Positions 21,830 to 34,510 are shown, numbered from the stretch's first letter. The stretch is 64,000 nt of DNA from Cyrtodaria siliqua (GCA_037043455.1 JAWPHD010011211.1:22006-86005); one strand, 5' to 3'. Numbers and translations are program-made. The notes: generated by a model not told the origin, from the sequence alone.

Positions 21830-23119
21830 GCTGAATACGTGATATCACGTGTAAGAAACTGGGATAACGTATTTTGTCGGTATTACCCTTGTATGTAGTA
21901 TTAACTATGCATGTTTATCAATTGATTGTTTCAATGCCATCTTCCACCATTTTAAGCAGACTAAGACCAATAGATAAACATTCGCTAGTTCGTATGCTCA
22001 ATCGTTCATTCTTTTCAAAAGTACCAGTCAGTATTTTTAATAATGCCCTGATATCGATGATGTTTTAGCGTGTTGCTATCAGTACGCGTTTTTTTTTTTT
22101 TTTTTTTTTTTTTTAAAGGGGTATATCAGGCCTTTTCTACAACGGTCTAAATCGCAAAACGTAAAACAATGCTACACTCTTTTTCTTAGTACTGTATTCA
22201 CAATACTGAGCCAAATTCTGCAGGCAAATTCTGGAGGCACGTTGTTTTTATTACCATCACAAACGTGGATGCGTAGATGCCAGGGGAAAGAGGTTTCAAC
22301 CAAATACATTTTTTATGGATTTGTGTTTCTTGTACTTTATATATCGTATCCAGTTGGTTGTAATTCAAGGTTTCAATTTAAACAAGAACGATCTATTTTT
22401 GTCGTGTTCATATATGCCTTACTGATACGAATGAACCGAATCGCGATAAGCTTGAACATTTAATTTAGTAAATTGGAAACAAATCTACTACGCTATTTGT
22501 AGCATGATAGTAATTTACTCTCTGCGAGCATATAACCAAAATACGCATTTTATTTCAATTGTGTTGTTGTCCTAAAAATGCAGAGGATACTTAATTTCCC
22601 TGCATGCTTGTTGACGCATCTTGCCTCTAGACAATTGGGCTGTTCCTTACAAAACACACGTCATTATGGAGACATGTTTACAGGTTTATACGGCTCTTTA
22701 GTACATGTTTATAAAAACAAACAAAAACAACTTTAAACTACAAGATCAATTTAATCAAGATAAGAAAAACAGTCAACAATAATAATCAATTATGTATAGA
22801 GATTTCAGTATCGGGTTGGACAGTCAATAACACGAGCAATCATGTAAGGGAGATAACTGTTCCGAATACGTATGTAAAAACAGTTGCGGTAGTCCCCAAA
22901 ATCACTTGAGACAGTTGTCAGTTTGAACACAATTAAAATAAAAACATGTTTCGGTTTCAAGTAAAATTTGCAAATTCACTAAATCTTGCCTCATTTCCCG
23001 CCAGGTTTAATACTTGCTATTGATAGTTTATATGAAAAACTCGTCGATGTATGCTATATAGACTCGAAATAATAATTAATTGTTCTTCAACGCTATAATA
23101 TTTATTGTTTTGTTTGAAC
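21830..23119. other. Intronic AT-rich spacer with a poly-T run
   Basis: A poly-T run at 22090-22114. Open frames at 21874, 22242 and others are short and AT-rich. Nothing else is supported. Confidence 0.4.
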
Positions 23120-23245
23120 TGCTTCCGGACGGCGTGGGAGAGGAGGGTTGGGGTGTATACAGTACTGGTTCTACCCAGAGATAAGTGGGTGGGCTTACTC
23201 CACCAATAAAATAAATAGCCTAAAATGTGCTGATAAAATGACATT
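23120..23245 (+). mobile_element. SINE family C, partial
   Basis: The diverged body tatacagtactggttctacc, aagtgggtgggcttactcca and a tail tagcctaaaatgtgctga followed by an AAAC-like remnant. Confidence 0.55.
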
Positions 23246-23377
23246 AAAAACCAAACAAATAAATTGAATACAATGTATCAGAGATTGCAATATGAACACA
23301 CCATCCCCTTACCTTACACTTCTGAAATACAGGTATTGAAAATGAGCATATTTTCCGCAGTAATGAATTGCATGTTG

Positions 23378-23660
23378 TTTAACGGGACACACGGCAATCT
23401 TGAAGTGTATGAAATGGGTGTCTGGATTTATATATCTAGTATCATTTTTACTTTTACCCTGGTTACATTTAAATAAATGAAATGATAAGTAATCACTATT
23501 CCGTCTTATTATACTATAAGTTTTAATATATTATTCGTGCAATTATATCAAAAATTAATAATATGCAAAAACAAATTGCTTAATACTATTCTTATAATTA
23601 ATATTAATGATTGAACAGATGCAAGTTATTCAGAAAAACTAGTGGGACGCCGTGAGATTT
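23378..23660. mobile_element. MITE family 1, right end lost at satellite border
   Basis: The left terminus TTTAACGGGACACACGGCAA is intact. The subterminal block near 23600-23650 matches 20396-20455. The expected right terminus is replaced by an A-rich stretch and then the 65-bp satellite. Confidence 0.6.
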
Positions 23661-23699
23661 AAAAAAAAAGAAAAAGATTGCGGGGTTAATCGAGCACAT

Positions 23700-26600
23700 T
23701 GTATGTTATTTATTTAACGGGCTCGGGGGATAGACTCCGATCATGGGACTGACCAGTGTACGTTTGTATATTATTTATTTAACGTGCTCGGACGATAGAC
23801 TCCGATCATGGGACTGCCCAGTGTACGTTTGTATGTTATTTATTTAACGTGCTCGGACGATAGACTCCGATCATGGGACTACCCAGTGTACGTTTGTATG
23901 TTATTTATTTAACGTGCTCGGAGGATAGACTCTGATCATGGGACTGCCCAGTGTACGTTTGTATGTTATTTATTTAACGTGCTCGGGGGATAGACTCCGA
24001 TCATGGGACTGCCAAGTGTACGTTTGTATGTTATTTATTTAACGTGCTCGGAGGATAGACTCCGATCATGGGACTGCCCAGTGTACGTTATTTATTTAAC
24101 GTGCTCGGAGGATAGACTCCGATCATGGGACTGCCCAGTGTACGTTTGTATGCTATTTATTTAACGTGCTCGGAGGATAGACTCCGATCATGGGACTGCC
24201 CAGTGTACGTTTGTACGTTATTTATTTAACGTGCTCGGGGGATACCCTCCGATCATGGGACTGTCCAGTGTACGTTTGTATGTTATTTATTTAACGTGCT
24301 CGGGGGATACCCTCCGATCATGGGACTGTCCAGTGTACGTTTGTATGTTATTTATTTAACGTGCTCGGAGGATAGACTCCGATCATGGGACTGCCCAGTG
24401 TACGTTTGTATGTTATTTATTTAACGTGCTCGGAGGATAGACTCCGTTCATGGGACTGCCCAGTGTACGTTATTTATTTAACGTGCTCGGAGGATAGACT
24501 CCGATCATGGGACTGCCCAGTGTTAATTTGTATGTTAATTATTTAACGTGCTCGGAGGATAGACTCCCATCATGGGACTGCCCAGTGTACGTTTGTATGT
24601 TATTGATTTAACGTGCTCGGATGATAGACTCCGATCATGGGACTGCCTAGTGTACGTTATTTATTTAACGTGCTTGGAGGATAGACTCCGATCATGGGAC
24701 TGCCCAGTGTACGTTTGTATGTTATTTATTTAACGTGCTCGGAGGATAGATTCCGATCATGGGACTGCCCAGTGTACGTTTGTATGTTATTTATTTAATG
24801 TGATCGGAGGATAGACTCCCATCATGGGACTGCCCAGTGTACGTTTGTATGTTATATATTTAACGTGCTTGGAGGATAGATTCCGATCATGGGACTGCCC
24901 AGTGTACGTTTGTATGTTATTTATTTAACGTGATCGGAGGAAAGACTCCCATCATGGGACTGCCCAGTGTACGTTTGTATGTTATTTATTTAACGTGCTC
25001 GGAGGATAGATTCCGATCATGGGACTGCCCAGTGTACGTGTTTATGTTATTTATTTAACGTACTCGGAGGATAGACTCCCATCATGGGACTGCCCAGTGC
25101 ACGTTTGTATGTTATTTATTTAACGTGCTCGGAGGATAGATTCCGATCATGGGACTGCCCAGTGTACGTTTGTATGTTATTTATTTAACGTGCTCGGAGG
25201 ATAGATTTCGATCATGGGACTGCCCAGTGTACGTTTGTATGTTATTTATTTAACGTGCTCGGAGGATAGATTCCGATCATGGGACTGCCCAGTGTACGTT
25301 TGTATGTTATTTATTTAACGTGATCGGAGGATAGAGTCCGATCATGGGACAGCCCAGTGTACGTTTGTATGTTGTTTATTTAACGTGCTCGGGGGATAGA
25401 CTCCGATCATGGGACTGCCCAGTGTACGTTTGTATGTTATTTATTTAACGTGCTCGGAAGATAGACTCCGATCATGGGACTGCCCAGTGTACGTTATTTA
25501 TGTAACGTGCTCGGAGGATAGACTCCGATCATGGGACTTCCCAGTGTACGTTTATGTTATTTATTTAACGTGCTCGGAGGATAGCTTCCATCATGGAACT
25601 GCCAGTGCACGTTTGTATGTTATTTATTTAACGTGCTCGGAGGATAGACTCCGATCATGGGACTGCCCAGTGTACGTTTGTATGTTATTTATTTAACGTG
25701 CTCGGAGGATAGACTCCGATCATGGGACTGCCCAGTGTACGTTTGTATGTTATTTATTTAACGTGCTCGGAGGATAGACTCCGATCATGGGACTGCCCAG
25801 TGTACGTTTGTATGTTGTTTATTTAACGTGCTCGTAGGATAGACTCCGATCATGGGACTGCCCAGTGTACGTTTGTATGTTATTCATTTAACGTGCTCGG
25901 GCGATAGACTCCGATCATGGGACTGCCCAGTGTACGTTTGTATGTTATTTATTTAACGTGCTCGGAGGATAGACTCCCATCATGGGACTGCCCAGTGTAC
26001 GTTTGTATGTTATTTATTTAACGTGCTCGGAGGATAGACTCCCATCATGGGACTGCCCAGTGTACGTTTGTATGTTATTCATTTAACGTGCTCGGGGGAT
26101 AGACTCCGATCATGAGACTGCCCAGTGTACGTTTATATGTTATTTATTTAACGTGCTCGGACGATAGACTCCGATCATGGGACTGCCCAGTGTACGTTTG
26201 TATGTTATTTATAGACTCCGATCATGGGACTGCCCAGTGTACGTTTGTATGTTATTTATTTAACGTGCTCGGAGGATAGACTCCCATCATGGGACTGCCC
26301 AATGTACGTTTGTATGTTATTTATTTAACGTGCTCGGAGGATAGACTCCCATCATGGGACTGCCCAGCGTACGTTTGTATGTTATTTATTTAACGTGCTC
26401 GGAGGATAGACTCCGATCATGGGACTGCCCAGTGTACGTTTGTATGTTATTTATTTAACGTGCTCGGACGATAGATACCGATCATGGGACTGCCCAGTGT
26501 ACGTTTGTATGTTATTTATTTAACGTGCTCGGACGATAGACTCCGATCATGGGACTGCCCAGTGTACGTTTGTATGTTATTGATTTAACGTGCTCGGAGG

Positions 26601-27090
26601 ATAGACTCCGATCATGGGACTGCCCAGTGTACGTTTGTATGTTATTTATTTAACGTGCTCGGACGATGGACTCCGATCATGGGACTGCCCAGTGTACGTT
26701 TGTATGTTATTTATTTAACGTGATCGGAGGATAGACTCCGATCATGGGACTGCCCAGTGTACGTTTGTATGTTATTTATTTAACGTGCTCGGAGGATAGA
26801 CTCCGATCATGGGACTGCCCAGTGTACGTTTATGTTAATTATTTAATGTGTTCGGAGGATAGACTCCCATCATGGGACTGCCCAGTGTACGTTTGTATGT
26901 TATTTATTTAACGTGCTCGGGAGATAGACTCTGAACATGGGACTGCCCTGTGTACGTTTGTATGTTATTTATTTAACGTGCTCGGGGGATAGACTCCGAT
27001 CATGGGACTGCCCAGTGTACTTTTGTTTGTTAATTATTTAACGTGCTCGGAGGATAGACTCCGATCATGGGACTGCCCAGTGAACGTTAC
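23700..27090. repeat. 65-bp satellite array derived from SINE family A
   Basis: About fifty-two tandem copies of a 65-bp unit: acgtttgtatgttatttatt, taacgtgctcggaggataga, ctccgatcatgggactgccc, agtgt. Some units lack eight bases (near 24090, 24470, 24655, 25495). The unit core matches the minus strand of SINE A (ttaacgtgctgggaggatag, accgatacacgggaccgcc in the copy at 35886-36196). At the right edge the array runs on into more SINE sequence (catccgacggacgaggctga at about 27093, then accgagtgggaccggtg). The short open frame 25409-25696 is a by-product. Confidence 0.9.
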
Positions 27091-27165
27091 CATCCGACGG
27101 ACGAGGCTGAAGAAACGTGCCTTGCTATGAACACACTGACAAAACCGAGTGGGACCGGTGATACT
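27091..27165 (-). mobile_element. SINE family A remnant at the satellite's right edge
   Basis: Continues the SINE minus-strand order beyond the satellite unit: CCATCCGACGGACGAGGCTG, gtgccttgctatgaacacac, caaaaccgagtgggaccgg. It lies where the intact SINE has its central domain and the end of its tRNA head. Confidence 0.75.
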
Positions 27166-27870
27166 TAAATTAAGAAAGCATTGTTTAAATGCATTGATTT
27201 GTAAACATATTGTAGGGCTATGAAAATGCAGTAATTTACTTTCAAAGTTTCAGAAAATAACAAGATATTGCTTCAGGAAAATGCGCTAAACACGATATTA
27301 ATTGTTAGTATTTGGTTTATATATAATGATAAACACTGCCTTAAAGTGGCTATCCCGCCATCAACAGGAACATTTTACAACATACGTACACCGTTTCTAA
27401 ACCTACTGACGACGAGGTATACATACAACTACGAGGTATTGAGGAGAGGAACTCTACATTCCAATCGTATTAATCATGTACTGTACCAATAAATATATGT
27501 TGTAAAAAATGTTGAAATAAAGTATGTTTAAACCAGCTTTGAGGTATACATGCAACTTACATATTTTTGCATATTTTAATAATCCAAACTCTATAGAATC
27601 AATATAAACGGTTTGAACCAGCCAGACAAAACAGGAGCGTCGAATTAAGAGTTGCCAACTCATAGTTAATTTTACACCTGTTCACGATCATTTAAGAACC
27701 CGTGAATAAAACAACCGGCACATATGCATTATTATATGACATGAACACCTGAATAGTGTTTTGATAAACAGTTTTGCACTTGTTATTTTGCTGTTATTTG
27801 GCAAGTTATTTGGCAAGTTATTTCTTCAGTATGTATCTCTGCATATAACAATTAGATAGAAAACTGCAGA
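27166..27870. other. Intronic spacer, no recognised feature
   Basis: AT-rich; short overlapping open frames only. Confidence 0.4.
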
Positions 27871-27875
27871 TCGTG

Positions 27876-28072
27876 TCATGGTTAACGACGTTGTAAGCGA
27901 GGAAATGTCGATTCTTACGGATGGCGGGAGGTGTACAATACTTGTTCTACCCAGGAAACGTGGGAGGTCTAGATCTGCCTCCATCACAAAAAAAATCAAC
28001 CGTCATATATAATGTTACATGTGTTAAAATGACGTAAAACACCATACAAAACAAACAAACAAACAAACAGAA
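27876..28072 (+). mobile_element. SINE family C with most of the tRNA head deleted
   Basis: Retains GGTTAACGACGTTGTAA then jumps to gaggaaatgtcgattcttac, the GGATGGCGGGAGGTGTACAA body, and a clean (CAAA)n tail at 28048-28070. Confidence 0.75.
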
Positions 28073-28497
28073 ATCGCGGATAACTCTGTACCGTCTACTT
28101 GGAGAGACTCTTAATAGTTTATTAATGTGCCTTTTAAACACTTAATGGCATGCAAACATTTAGAATTGATTCGACTTTCTGCGTTATCATAGTCTTAGTG
28201 ACTCGGCTATTGGACTGTTATCATTTTAATAATAAAAAAAACACGCACAGGTTGTAGAAAGTAATAGTATTTGGTTTAATTTTTGGTCTTTTCTATACCC
28301 TTGATTATTTCAAAACGGCTTGTTAGCCGTTTCGCTTATGCTTTATGAACAATGCAATGGATTAGCAATTGTACTAAACCGATTAATCCCGTGTACAAAA
28401 TCAGTGGAAGTATTTAGCAGCATTAAATCTTAGTACTTCCACCTTTGATCATGGATACGTCAAAAACAAGACCGTGAAATACGCTTGTTAATGGAAC

Positions 28498-28506
28498 TAT
28501 ATAAAA
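28498..28506 (+). promoter_or_regulatory. TATA-like box upstream of first exon B
   Basis: TATATAAAA, with 71 bp between it and the ATG at 28578. Confidence 0.35.
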
Positions 28507-28577
28507 TAGATTTCAACAATTACTCACAGTTTTAATTTTGTCCACAAACTTGGATTAATAACTTAAATAAGAGAACA

Positions 28578-28664
28578 ATGGTGTTGCCATATGAACTGAG
28601 GTCGGAGACAGAATGGGACCCGAACATACCAAAGTTCCCACCGGTTTCGCCGCCTATTTACATG
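28578..28664 (+). CDS. Alternative first coding exon B
   Basis: The ATG at 28578 opens 29 codons (MVLPYELRSETEWDPNIPKF then PPVSPPIYM) ending at a donor gtaacg in phase 0, the phase needed by the 34928 exon. No polypyrimidine-AG acceptor precedes it, and the sequence just before the ATG (gagaacaatgg) repeats that of exon A, so I read it as an alternative first exon with its own promoter. The product would lack the 94 N-terminal residues of form A. Confidence 0.55.
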
Positions 28665-28919
28665 GTAACGGATTTTAATTCATTTTTTTATTATATTTTG
28701 TGACGCCTTTTCGAAAGCGATACTATTGGGATAACTTTGTCCGTTGCCTTGTGCCTTGCGTCGGTCTATCCAGCGTTACAAAAAAATAAACTTTGAATAT
28801 ACCTTTTGTTATGTCTTCATATTTCTTCATCAAGGTTTCGATATATACACTTCATAATATAATCAAGAGACCCACCAATTTATAACGGTCACTGTAAAGA
28901 TCAAATAAGTAAAATTAAA

Positions 28920-28934
28920 TTTAATGTAATTTTT

Positions 28935-28993
<59 letters not shown>

Positions 28994-29000
28994 TTGATTT

Positions 29001-29047
<47 letters not shown>

Positions 29048-29050
29048 TTT
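28920..29050. repeat. Compound tetranucleotide microsatellite
   Basis: (TTTA)n interrupted at about 28960, passing into (TTGA)n at about 29010-29048. Confidence 0.9.
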
Positions 29051-29269
29051 TGTCATATGAAACTTAATATTAAGTATAGCCTTTTCCTTTCTTGTAAATT
29101 CCCATAGTATTATTTTAAACTCTTTCTCTCTTAAAGGAGTAACTGTAAATAAACTCGTGTGACGATAGAACGAATGCATGACATGGTTTAACGCCCCTTT
29201 GACACATCATATAAGTTATACTGTTACAGAAACATCAGAGGGAAATAATATGAAGGACAAAGTTTCCTG

Positions 29270-29365
29270 TCAGACCCGCCTCCAGCAGGGAGCGAACCCA
29301 CGCGGGGCTCATGTCTGTAGTTCTAAAGCCAGTTTCTTATCAGCTGAGCTACCGAGGTCGCTATC
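29270..29365 (-). repeat. tRNA-like pseudo-gene or SINE head
   Basis: On the minus strand: GACCTCGGTAGCTCAGCTGA as A box and GGGTTCGCTCCCTGCTGG as B-box/TpsiC arm. The internal spacing is long and there is no matching acceptor stem, so it is not called a tRNA. Confidence 0.4.
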
Positions 29366-29429
29366 GATAGAACTGACGTTAACGTTCTCCGGCCATGTTT
29401 TGTTTCATGAACATGTTTATTTGATTTAA

Positions 29430-30153
29430 ATCGAAATCAATCCACAACAATAGATATTTACAATACAGACATTGCAATATCTGTGAAAAGCGAGAACAAG
29501 ATTTTATTTGATGACGTAGAAAACGTTGAACATGTAAATTAATCCACAGATTAACGTATTGATCAATTATCTGGCAAAATTGTGCAGCTATACAATAAAG
29601 ATTTACCTCATTTCACCGTGCAGTCACGCAGTGGTAAAAGTAGTATCTACGTCATGCAAATAATACTTAATTTTACATACAACTCAGTAGCGTTTTCAAT
29701 ATAAGTTTCTCTCCGAGACTATCAAGAAATGTTCATATTATGTTTGAGAGTTAAATTTGTTAATTGATAATACTACAAAAAAGGTGGCCATTCATCTTTA
29801 AACATAATATGATAAGATTAGCGATTTATTCAAGTTAGCTTTATCGGGAATACAACACTGGATATACTATTAGTAGGTTACTAGTGGTTGTTATTGCACC
29901 GGTGACCTCATTAGCGGGTTTCGCTTTGCTGTTTTTTTCTAATTCAACGATGCGTGAAGGCAAGGATCAGGTATCTTCAATGAGACGGCGCTGATATCTT
30001 AGACATAATTAAACAGTTGCAAGTTTGTTTGGTTTTGTCTTTCCTTTGTTTATGCTATCTGTAGTTATGTTGATGTCAGTTGGAACAAATGGGTGCGTAT
30101 AGATACGGTCAAAGGTATAAAAAGAAATAATTTGAAATAATATCTATTTATAC
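29430..30153. other. Intronic spacer, no recognised feature
   Basis: AT-rich, no supported gene or repeat. Confidence 0.4.
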
Positions 30154-30154
30154 A

Positions 30155-30470
30155 GGGGCTGGCCTGGCCCAGTGGATAGCACGTTGGAATTGAAATCCGG
30201 AGGTCCCGGGTTTTAGCCTCATTGGCGCCACAGAGTTTCGTCTGTACATTATTTTTGCAAGACACTTTTCTTTAGTCTCGCCCGCCTAATTGCGGACGTA
30301 AAACATGCTGTCCCGTGTATAGGAGTATAGCCTTCAAGCACGTTAAAAAGCCATAGGATTATATTAGTTTGTAAGAGAAGCGAATTTCTTTCAGTGATCG
30401 TTTTTATCTGGAGGAGCTCCAAATCACATGCACTGTGTTGATACGCCGTTCAATTCAATTACGATACATT
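30155..30470 (+). mobile_element. SINE family A, diverged subfamily
   Basis: Head GGGCTGGCCTGGCCCAGTGG with ATAGCACG, central gcaagacacttttctttagt, then gtcccgtgtatagg, and tail tgttgatacgccgttcaatt. Confidence 0.75.
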
Positions 30471-31340
30471 CGATGCGATACTTGTGAGACCCTGAACCGT
30501 TATCTAAAAGCACGCATAACGTGAATCACTCCAGTATCTCTAATGCGCGATCCATGATTTGAGATAGGAGTCCAGACCTCATTTGGCAAACCAAAAACGC
30601 AATAATTTCATTTGTATCTATATATTAAAAAAATAAATGGTGGGGTCCGGACTGCTGTTCGACGCCTTCTACCCATAACCCCCAACCTCCACCCCCACCA
30701 CCACCACCACCACCACCACACACATCACACACATTGTTTGTACATTCTTTATTTGTGCTATGGAACGGAGGCCTATATTATGAAATAACATAGTGTGCAG
30801 TGTGTTAGGTTGCGTTCTGTTCTGTTCTGTTAGACCAAACAATTTCTGAAATGATTCCCTTCTGGATCCATGCTTCTTTTTAAAAACATACTTTGCGTAT
30901 CTGCACGTTCGTGTAATCAATATCTCCGGCCCAGCATGAGGTCATTCTTTATCATAATCTGTAAGTTGACGACATCGGGATTTTTTTTTTAAACCGATTG
31001 ATAAAATAATCTGTGTGCCTGAATAGATAAACATTGTCAAAAAACATTCACTCTGGGAACAAGAAGCTTGAATATTGTAATCTCATTAAAAGCAGTAAGC
31101 TATCCGGGTATAATACCTGTTTAGCCTGTGTCAGAGAACGATTTTACTACGTCCATTATCGATAATTAATACCATGACATAATTGGCATAAAGTCGCTTA
31201 ACAATCGATTTTATTGAATTTCAATTGAAATTTAATTTGAGGAAAATGCATCGACAATTATTACTTAGTTTTCTTTTTATCTAAAAATTGGTGGCTCCAA
31301 TCCCAGTAAAAATGCTACTAAATTAAAAGGTTAGCAGAAA
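30471..31340. other. Intronic spacer with a CAC-trinucleotide run
   Basis: A (CCA)n run at about 30690-30718 is the only notable structure. Confidence 0.45.
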
Positions 31341-31341
31341 T

Positions 31342-31535
31342 TACGACGTTGCGTTGTAAACCTTCTCGCCGTTCACCGTTGCAGGTTCGAAGTGTCCATT
31401 CTTACGGATGGCGGGAGGTTTACAGTATTGGTTCTACCCAGGAAACAGTGGGTGGTCTGCCTGCACAACAAAAAAATTCGACCCTCATATATAACCTCAC
31501 ATGTGTTGAAAATGACGTAAAACACATACAAACAT
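31342..31535 (+). mobile_element. SINE family C with internal deletion at the B box
   Basis: ACGACGTTGCGTTGTAAACC, then the B box reads GCAGGTTCGAAGTGTCC: the text between the B box and the gtgtccattcttac body is lost. The tail is short (cacatacaaac). Confidence 0.75.
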
Positions 31536-32390
31536 TATGTTTAAAGTATTAACGCATCGCAATATACACGCGTCTTCTGGGTGTCAGGGTAGCGCAGTCA
31601 ATAGCGCGCTCACCAGTTTCTTCCCACATCAAAAACACACGATGACGCTATCGTCATCGCCATCGAGAACAGTTCTATGTACACTCATGAAAGTGGAACG
31701 CGCATAATGCTACGTTGTGCGTCCGTCCGTGCGTACATACATACAATCGTACGAAAAAAAGATTTCCATTGAAGTCCATTCTGATGTGCCTGACAGCGCT
31801 TAATGGGGGCATCCGTGTCCCATGGGCATATTTTCTAGTTTTATCTGGTTTTGTAAGCCATGTAAAATCACGTAAGTTGGTTATAACATAAGCGCCCTCT
31901 AGCACCGGCTTAAACGCAAAAGTACTTTTCGAAGTCTTTTATTAGAAAATACGAGTCATACAGAATGTTTGCTAATTGGTGCTCGCATGTACATAACACA
32001 GACCTAAAACACAACGAGTCATTTTTTGTTTATTTTTTTTTCCCGAATACTTACGCTACCATAACGTTGTTTATATGATATTTTGATATACTCGAGTCCG
32101 TTAAACGGGCGTTTAGCCATTCTTTTATACACTTCTCCTACTAATGAGTGTGAATGACTTCCTTATTTAAGTGAAAACTGTGTATCAGTAATTGTTATAG
32201 AGGTATTTGGTCAACAGGGAGGATACGTTGACCTTCTTTACTTTTGAAAATTTGACTGTATTTCTTTTAATTAGGTCGGTGTCCTGAAAAGTATATTAAT
32301 ACCTTAAAAATAGGTCACAACGACCTAGAAATCTACTTCCTAGTTGTTCAAGGTGTATGTATATAAAACAGTTAAACTTATATATATATT
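31536..32390. other. Intronic spacer, no recognised feature
   Basis: A tRNA-like string (GGGTAGCGCAGTCAATAGCG) near 31585 is isolated. Nothing else is supported. Confidence 0.35.
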
Positions 32391-32617
32391 ATGATGATGA
32401 TTCTATATGCCCATCTTGACCTTGACCTTTTGCTGACCTTGATGTTAAAATAACAATATTCCATTAACATCTTCTCTACTTCTCTAAATATTTAGATTTT
32501 TCTTTTTAAAGTAACTATACATGTTATTTAAAACTGCCGAGATTTTAATTGGATATTGTGATTATCAAGGTCAGCAAAAGGTCACGGTCAAGATGGGCCT
32601 ATAGACTCACCATCATA
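32391..32617. mobile_element. Fold-back element with ~64-bp arms
   Basis: The left arm (atgatgatgattctatatgc, ccatcttgaccttgaccttt, tgctgaccttgat) is the near-perfect reverse complement of the right arm ending tcaccatcat at 32617. The loop is about 95 bp and non-coding. Confidence 0.75.
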
Positions 32618-33008
32618 CTAGACAAACTCACTCTCTTACAGTATATATGGTATTCATTTAAATTCAATTACAGAATCTTGTTGGTGATAACAAACCTTTT
32701 TTTTTTATTCATATGGGATAACCGTATAGCGTAAAACTTTGCGCGCTTTCCAAAAGGGCATTTCTAACTGCGATTAAGATCCGAGCCTCCTGGCGAATGC
32801 ATGCTATTTAGGTCATGTTGGTGTAACTTCGTAATACAGTATAGATATTTTAATCGTATTGACATTCACTTTCTTTAGAAATCATACGAATATTAATATC
32901 GAATCATTGGATTCCCTTTATACTCCAGAATTAATACAAAATGACTTTTAAACATATAGACATCGAGCGCGGTTGTTCACACATGGACTAAAGTGAATAT
33001 AGGGAAAC

Positions 33009-33032
33009 ATGGCTTCTGTAACGGGCCGCCAG
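33009..33032 (+). CDS. Possible alternative first exon C
   Basis: ATG followed by eight codons (MASVTGRQ) and a donor-like CAG|gtattt in phase 0, with no acceptor before it. It would splice in frame to the 34928 exon. The donor is weak and the exon tiny, so this may be chance. Confidence 0.28.
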
Positions 33033-34255
33033 GTATTTGTTATTTATTCTTATTTCCTTATGTTGTTATTTATCTGTAATGTAAGCAAACTATAGTTTGA
33101 AAGAAAACACACATGTTAAGGATACTATAACTGCCTACAAACGCGGAATCATTTAATGATGAGGAATCCTCTAATGAGTTTAGTGTAATACTGGTTAAAT
33201 AGTTCGTTGCTATATTTGTTAACACTTAACCCGAGCGAACAACATAACTGACTTTAACTGAATTTAATCATGCCAAACTCTGAATTATTTGTTTAATGAC
33301 GGACTTGTTTTACCATTGTTAATATTACTATTATTTATATATATATTTTTTTTTTATTATTTATTCTTTTATTATTAATTACATTTTTTTGTACTTTGTA
33401 GACATGCAAAGCCATATAATTATATTATATATGGGTATATATTAATACACTAACAGTGAAATTGGCAAATATTTTACACATTTAAAAAAGAAATCTATTT
33501 TGACATACCCATCCAGCTCTAAACTTAAAAATGTCGCAGCGTCGTGGGTTACCAGTGTCCCTACGTCCGTCCGTCCTACCGTCTGTACGTCCGTGCGAAA
33601 ATATTTTAAATTTAAGTTTTTCGTTAAGTCCATTTTATGTATCCAACAGAGCTAACTCGGGTATCATTGTCCCGCGCAAACATATTCTAGTTATGCATAT
33701 GTATTTCAACGAAAATGCTGACTTAAGTATTTAATTGTTCAAACAACAAAAACCCAACTATCTCTAATTGTATGTAATGGCTATGTATCATTTGTTCAGT
33801 ATATCGTTTACATGTCTGTATATGTTGTAATCTCTGAAAGAAAATGAAATAAATCATGATACATATAGAATGAAATTATACATACAATCAAACACACCAT
33901 TAAATGTTTTTCACTCCAAAAACCGTTATCTTTTAAATATGTGTGTGTGTGTAATTCTAAGGTTTATAGTCCGTCCGCCAACGAACACGTCAAGGTATAC
34001 CTGACGCGATGGGCACAATAGAGTCTTGACTTGTTATCTTTTAAATTAACAATATGTAAATGATTTCGTTTTTCCATTGCGATTTGTGTTATATTCGATT
34101 GTTGTTTGATCGTATACGTTTTCATATATTCACTTTTAAATTTGTTATACATAGCATGCTTTTTATTCTATAATCTGAACACAATTCTGATGGGTATTTA
34201 TGTATGAACAGTCGCATGCATAATTGACTTAACATAAACTACTTATATACAGATA
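33033..34255. other. Intronic spacer, no recognised feature
   Basis: AT-rich with low-complexity T runs near 33345. Confidence 0.4.
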
Positions 34256-34432
34256 CAGTCAAACTTGTTCAAGAGACAACCTAAGTTAAGAGACCACCTA
34301 CTTAAAGAGACCATTGTTTCAGCTCCCAATTTTATTGCTTTATATTATAATACATCTTTATTAAGAGACAATCTGTATTAAGAGACCAGTATTGCTGGAA
34401 ACATATGTGGTCTCTGAATACAGGTTTGACTG
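34256..34432. mobile_element. MITE family 2 (CAGTCAAAC...GTTTGACTG)
   Basis: Perfect nine-base inverted ends CAGTCAAAC/GTTTGACTG; the interior has four scattered 'ttaagagac(c/a)a' blocks. The relative at 45111-45478 shows the same blocks amplified. Confidence 0.75.
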
Positions 34433-34510
34433 TTCAAATATTAAGGTCGAAATATTTATCCGACCGCTATTGATCGAGTAATCGACTATTGCTAGTCTGT
34501 TGACATTGTA

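Noticed and set aside
23700..27090. CRISPR-like array of regular repeats
   Set aside because: Units are contiguous tandem copies without unique spacers, in a eukaryotic intron, and derive from a SINE.
33531..33734. Short frame with tccgtccgtcc repeats
   Set aside because: Low-complexity, no family features, and the opposing frame overlaps it.
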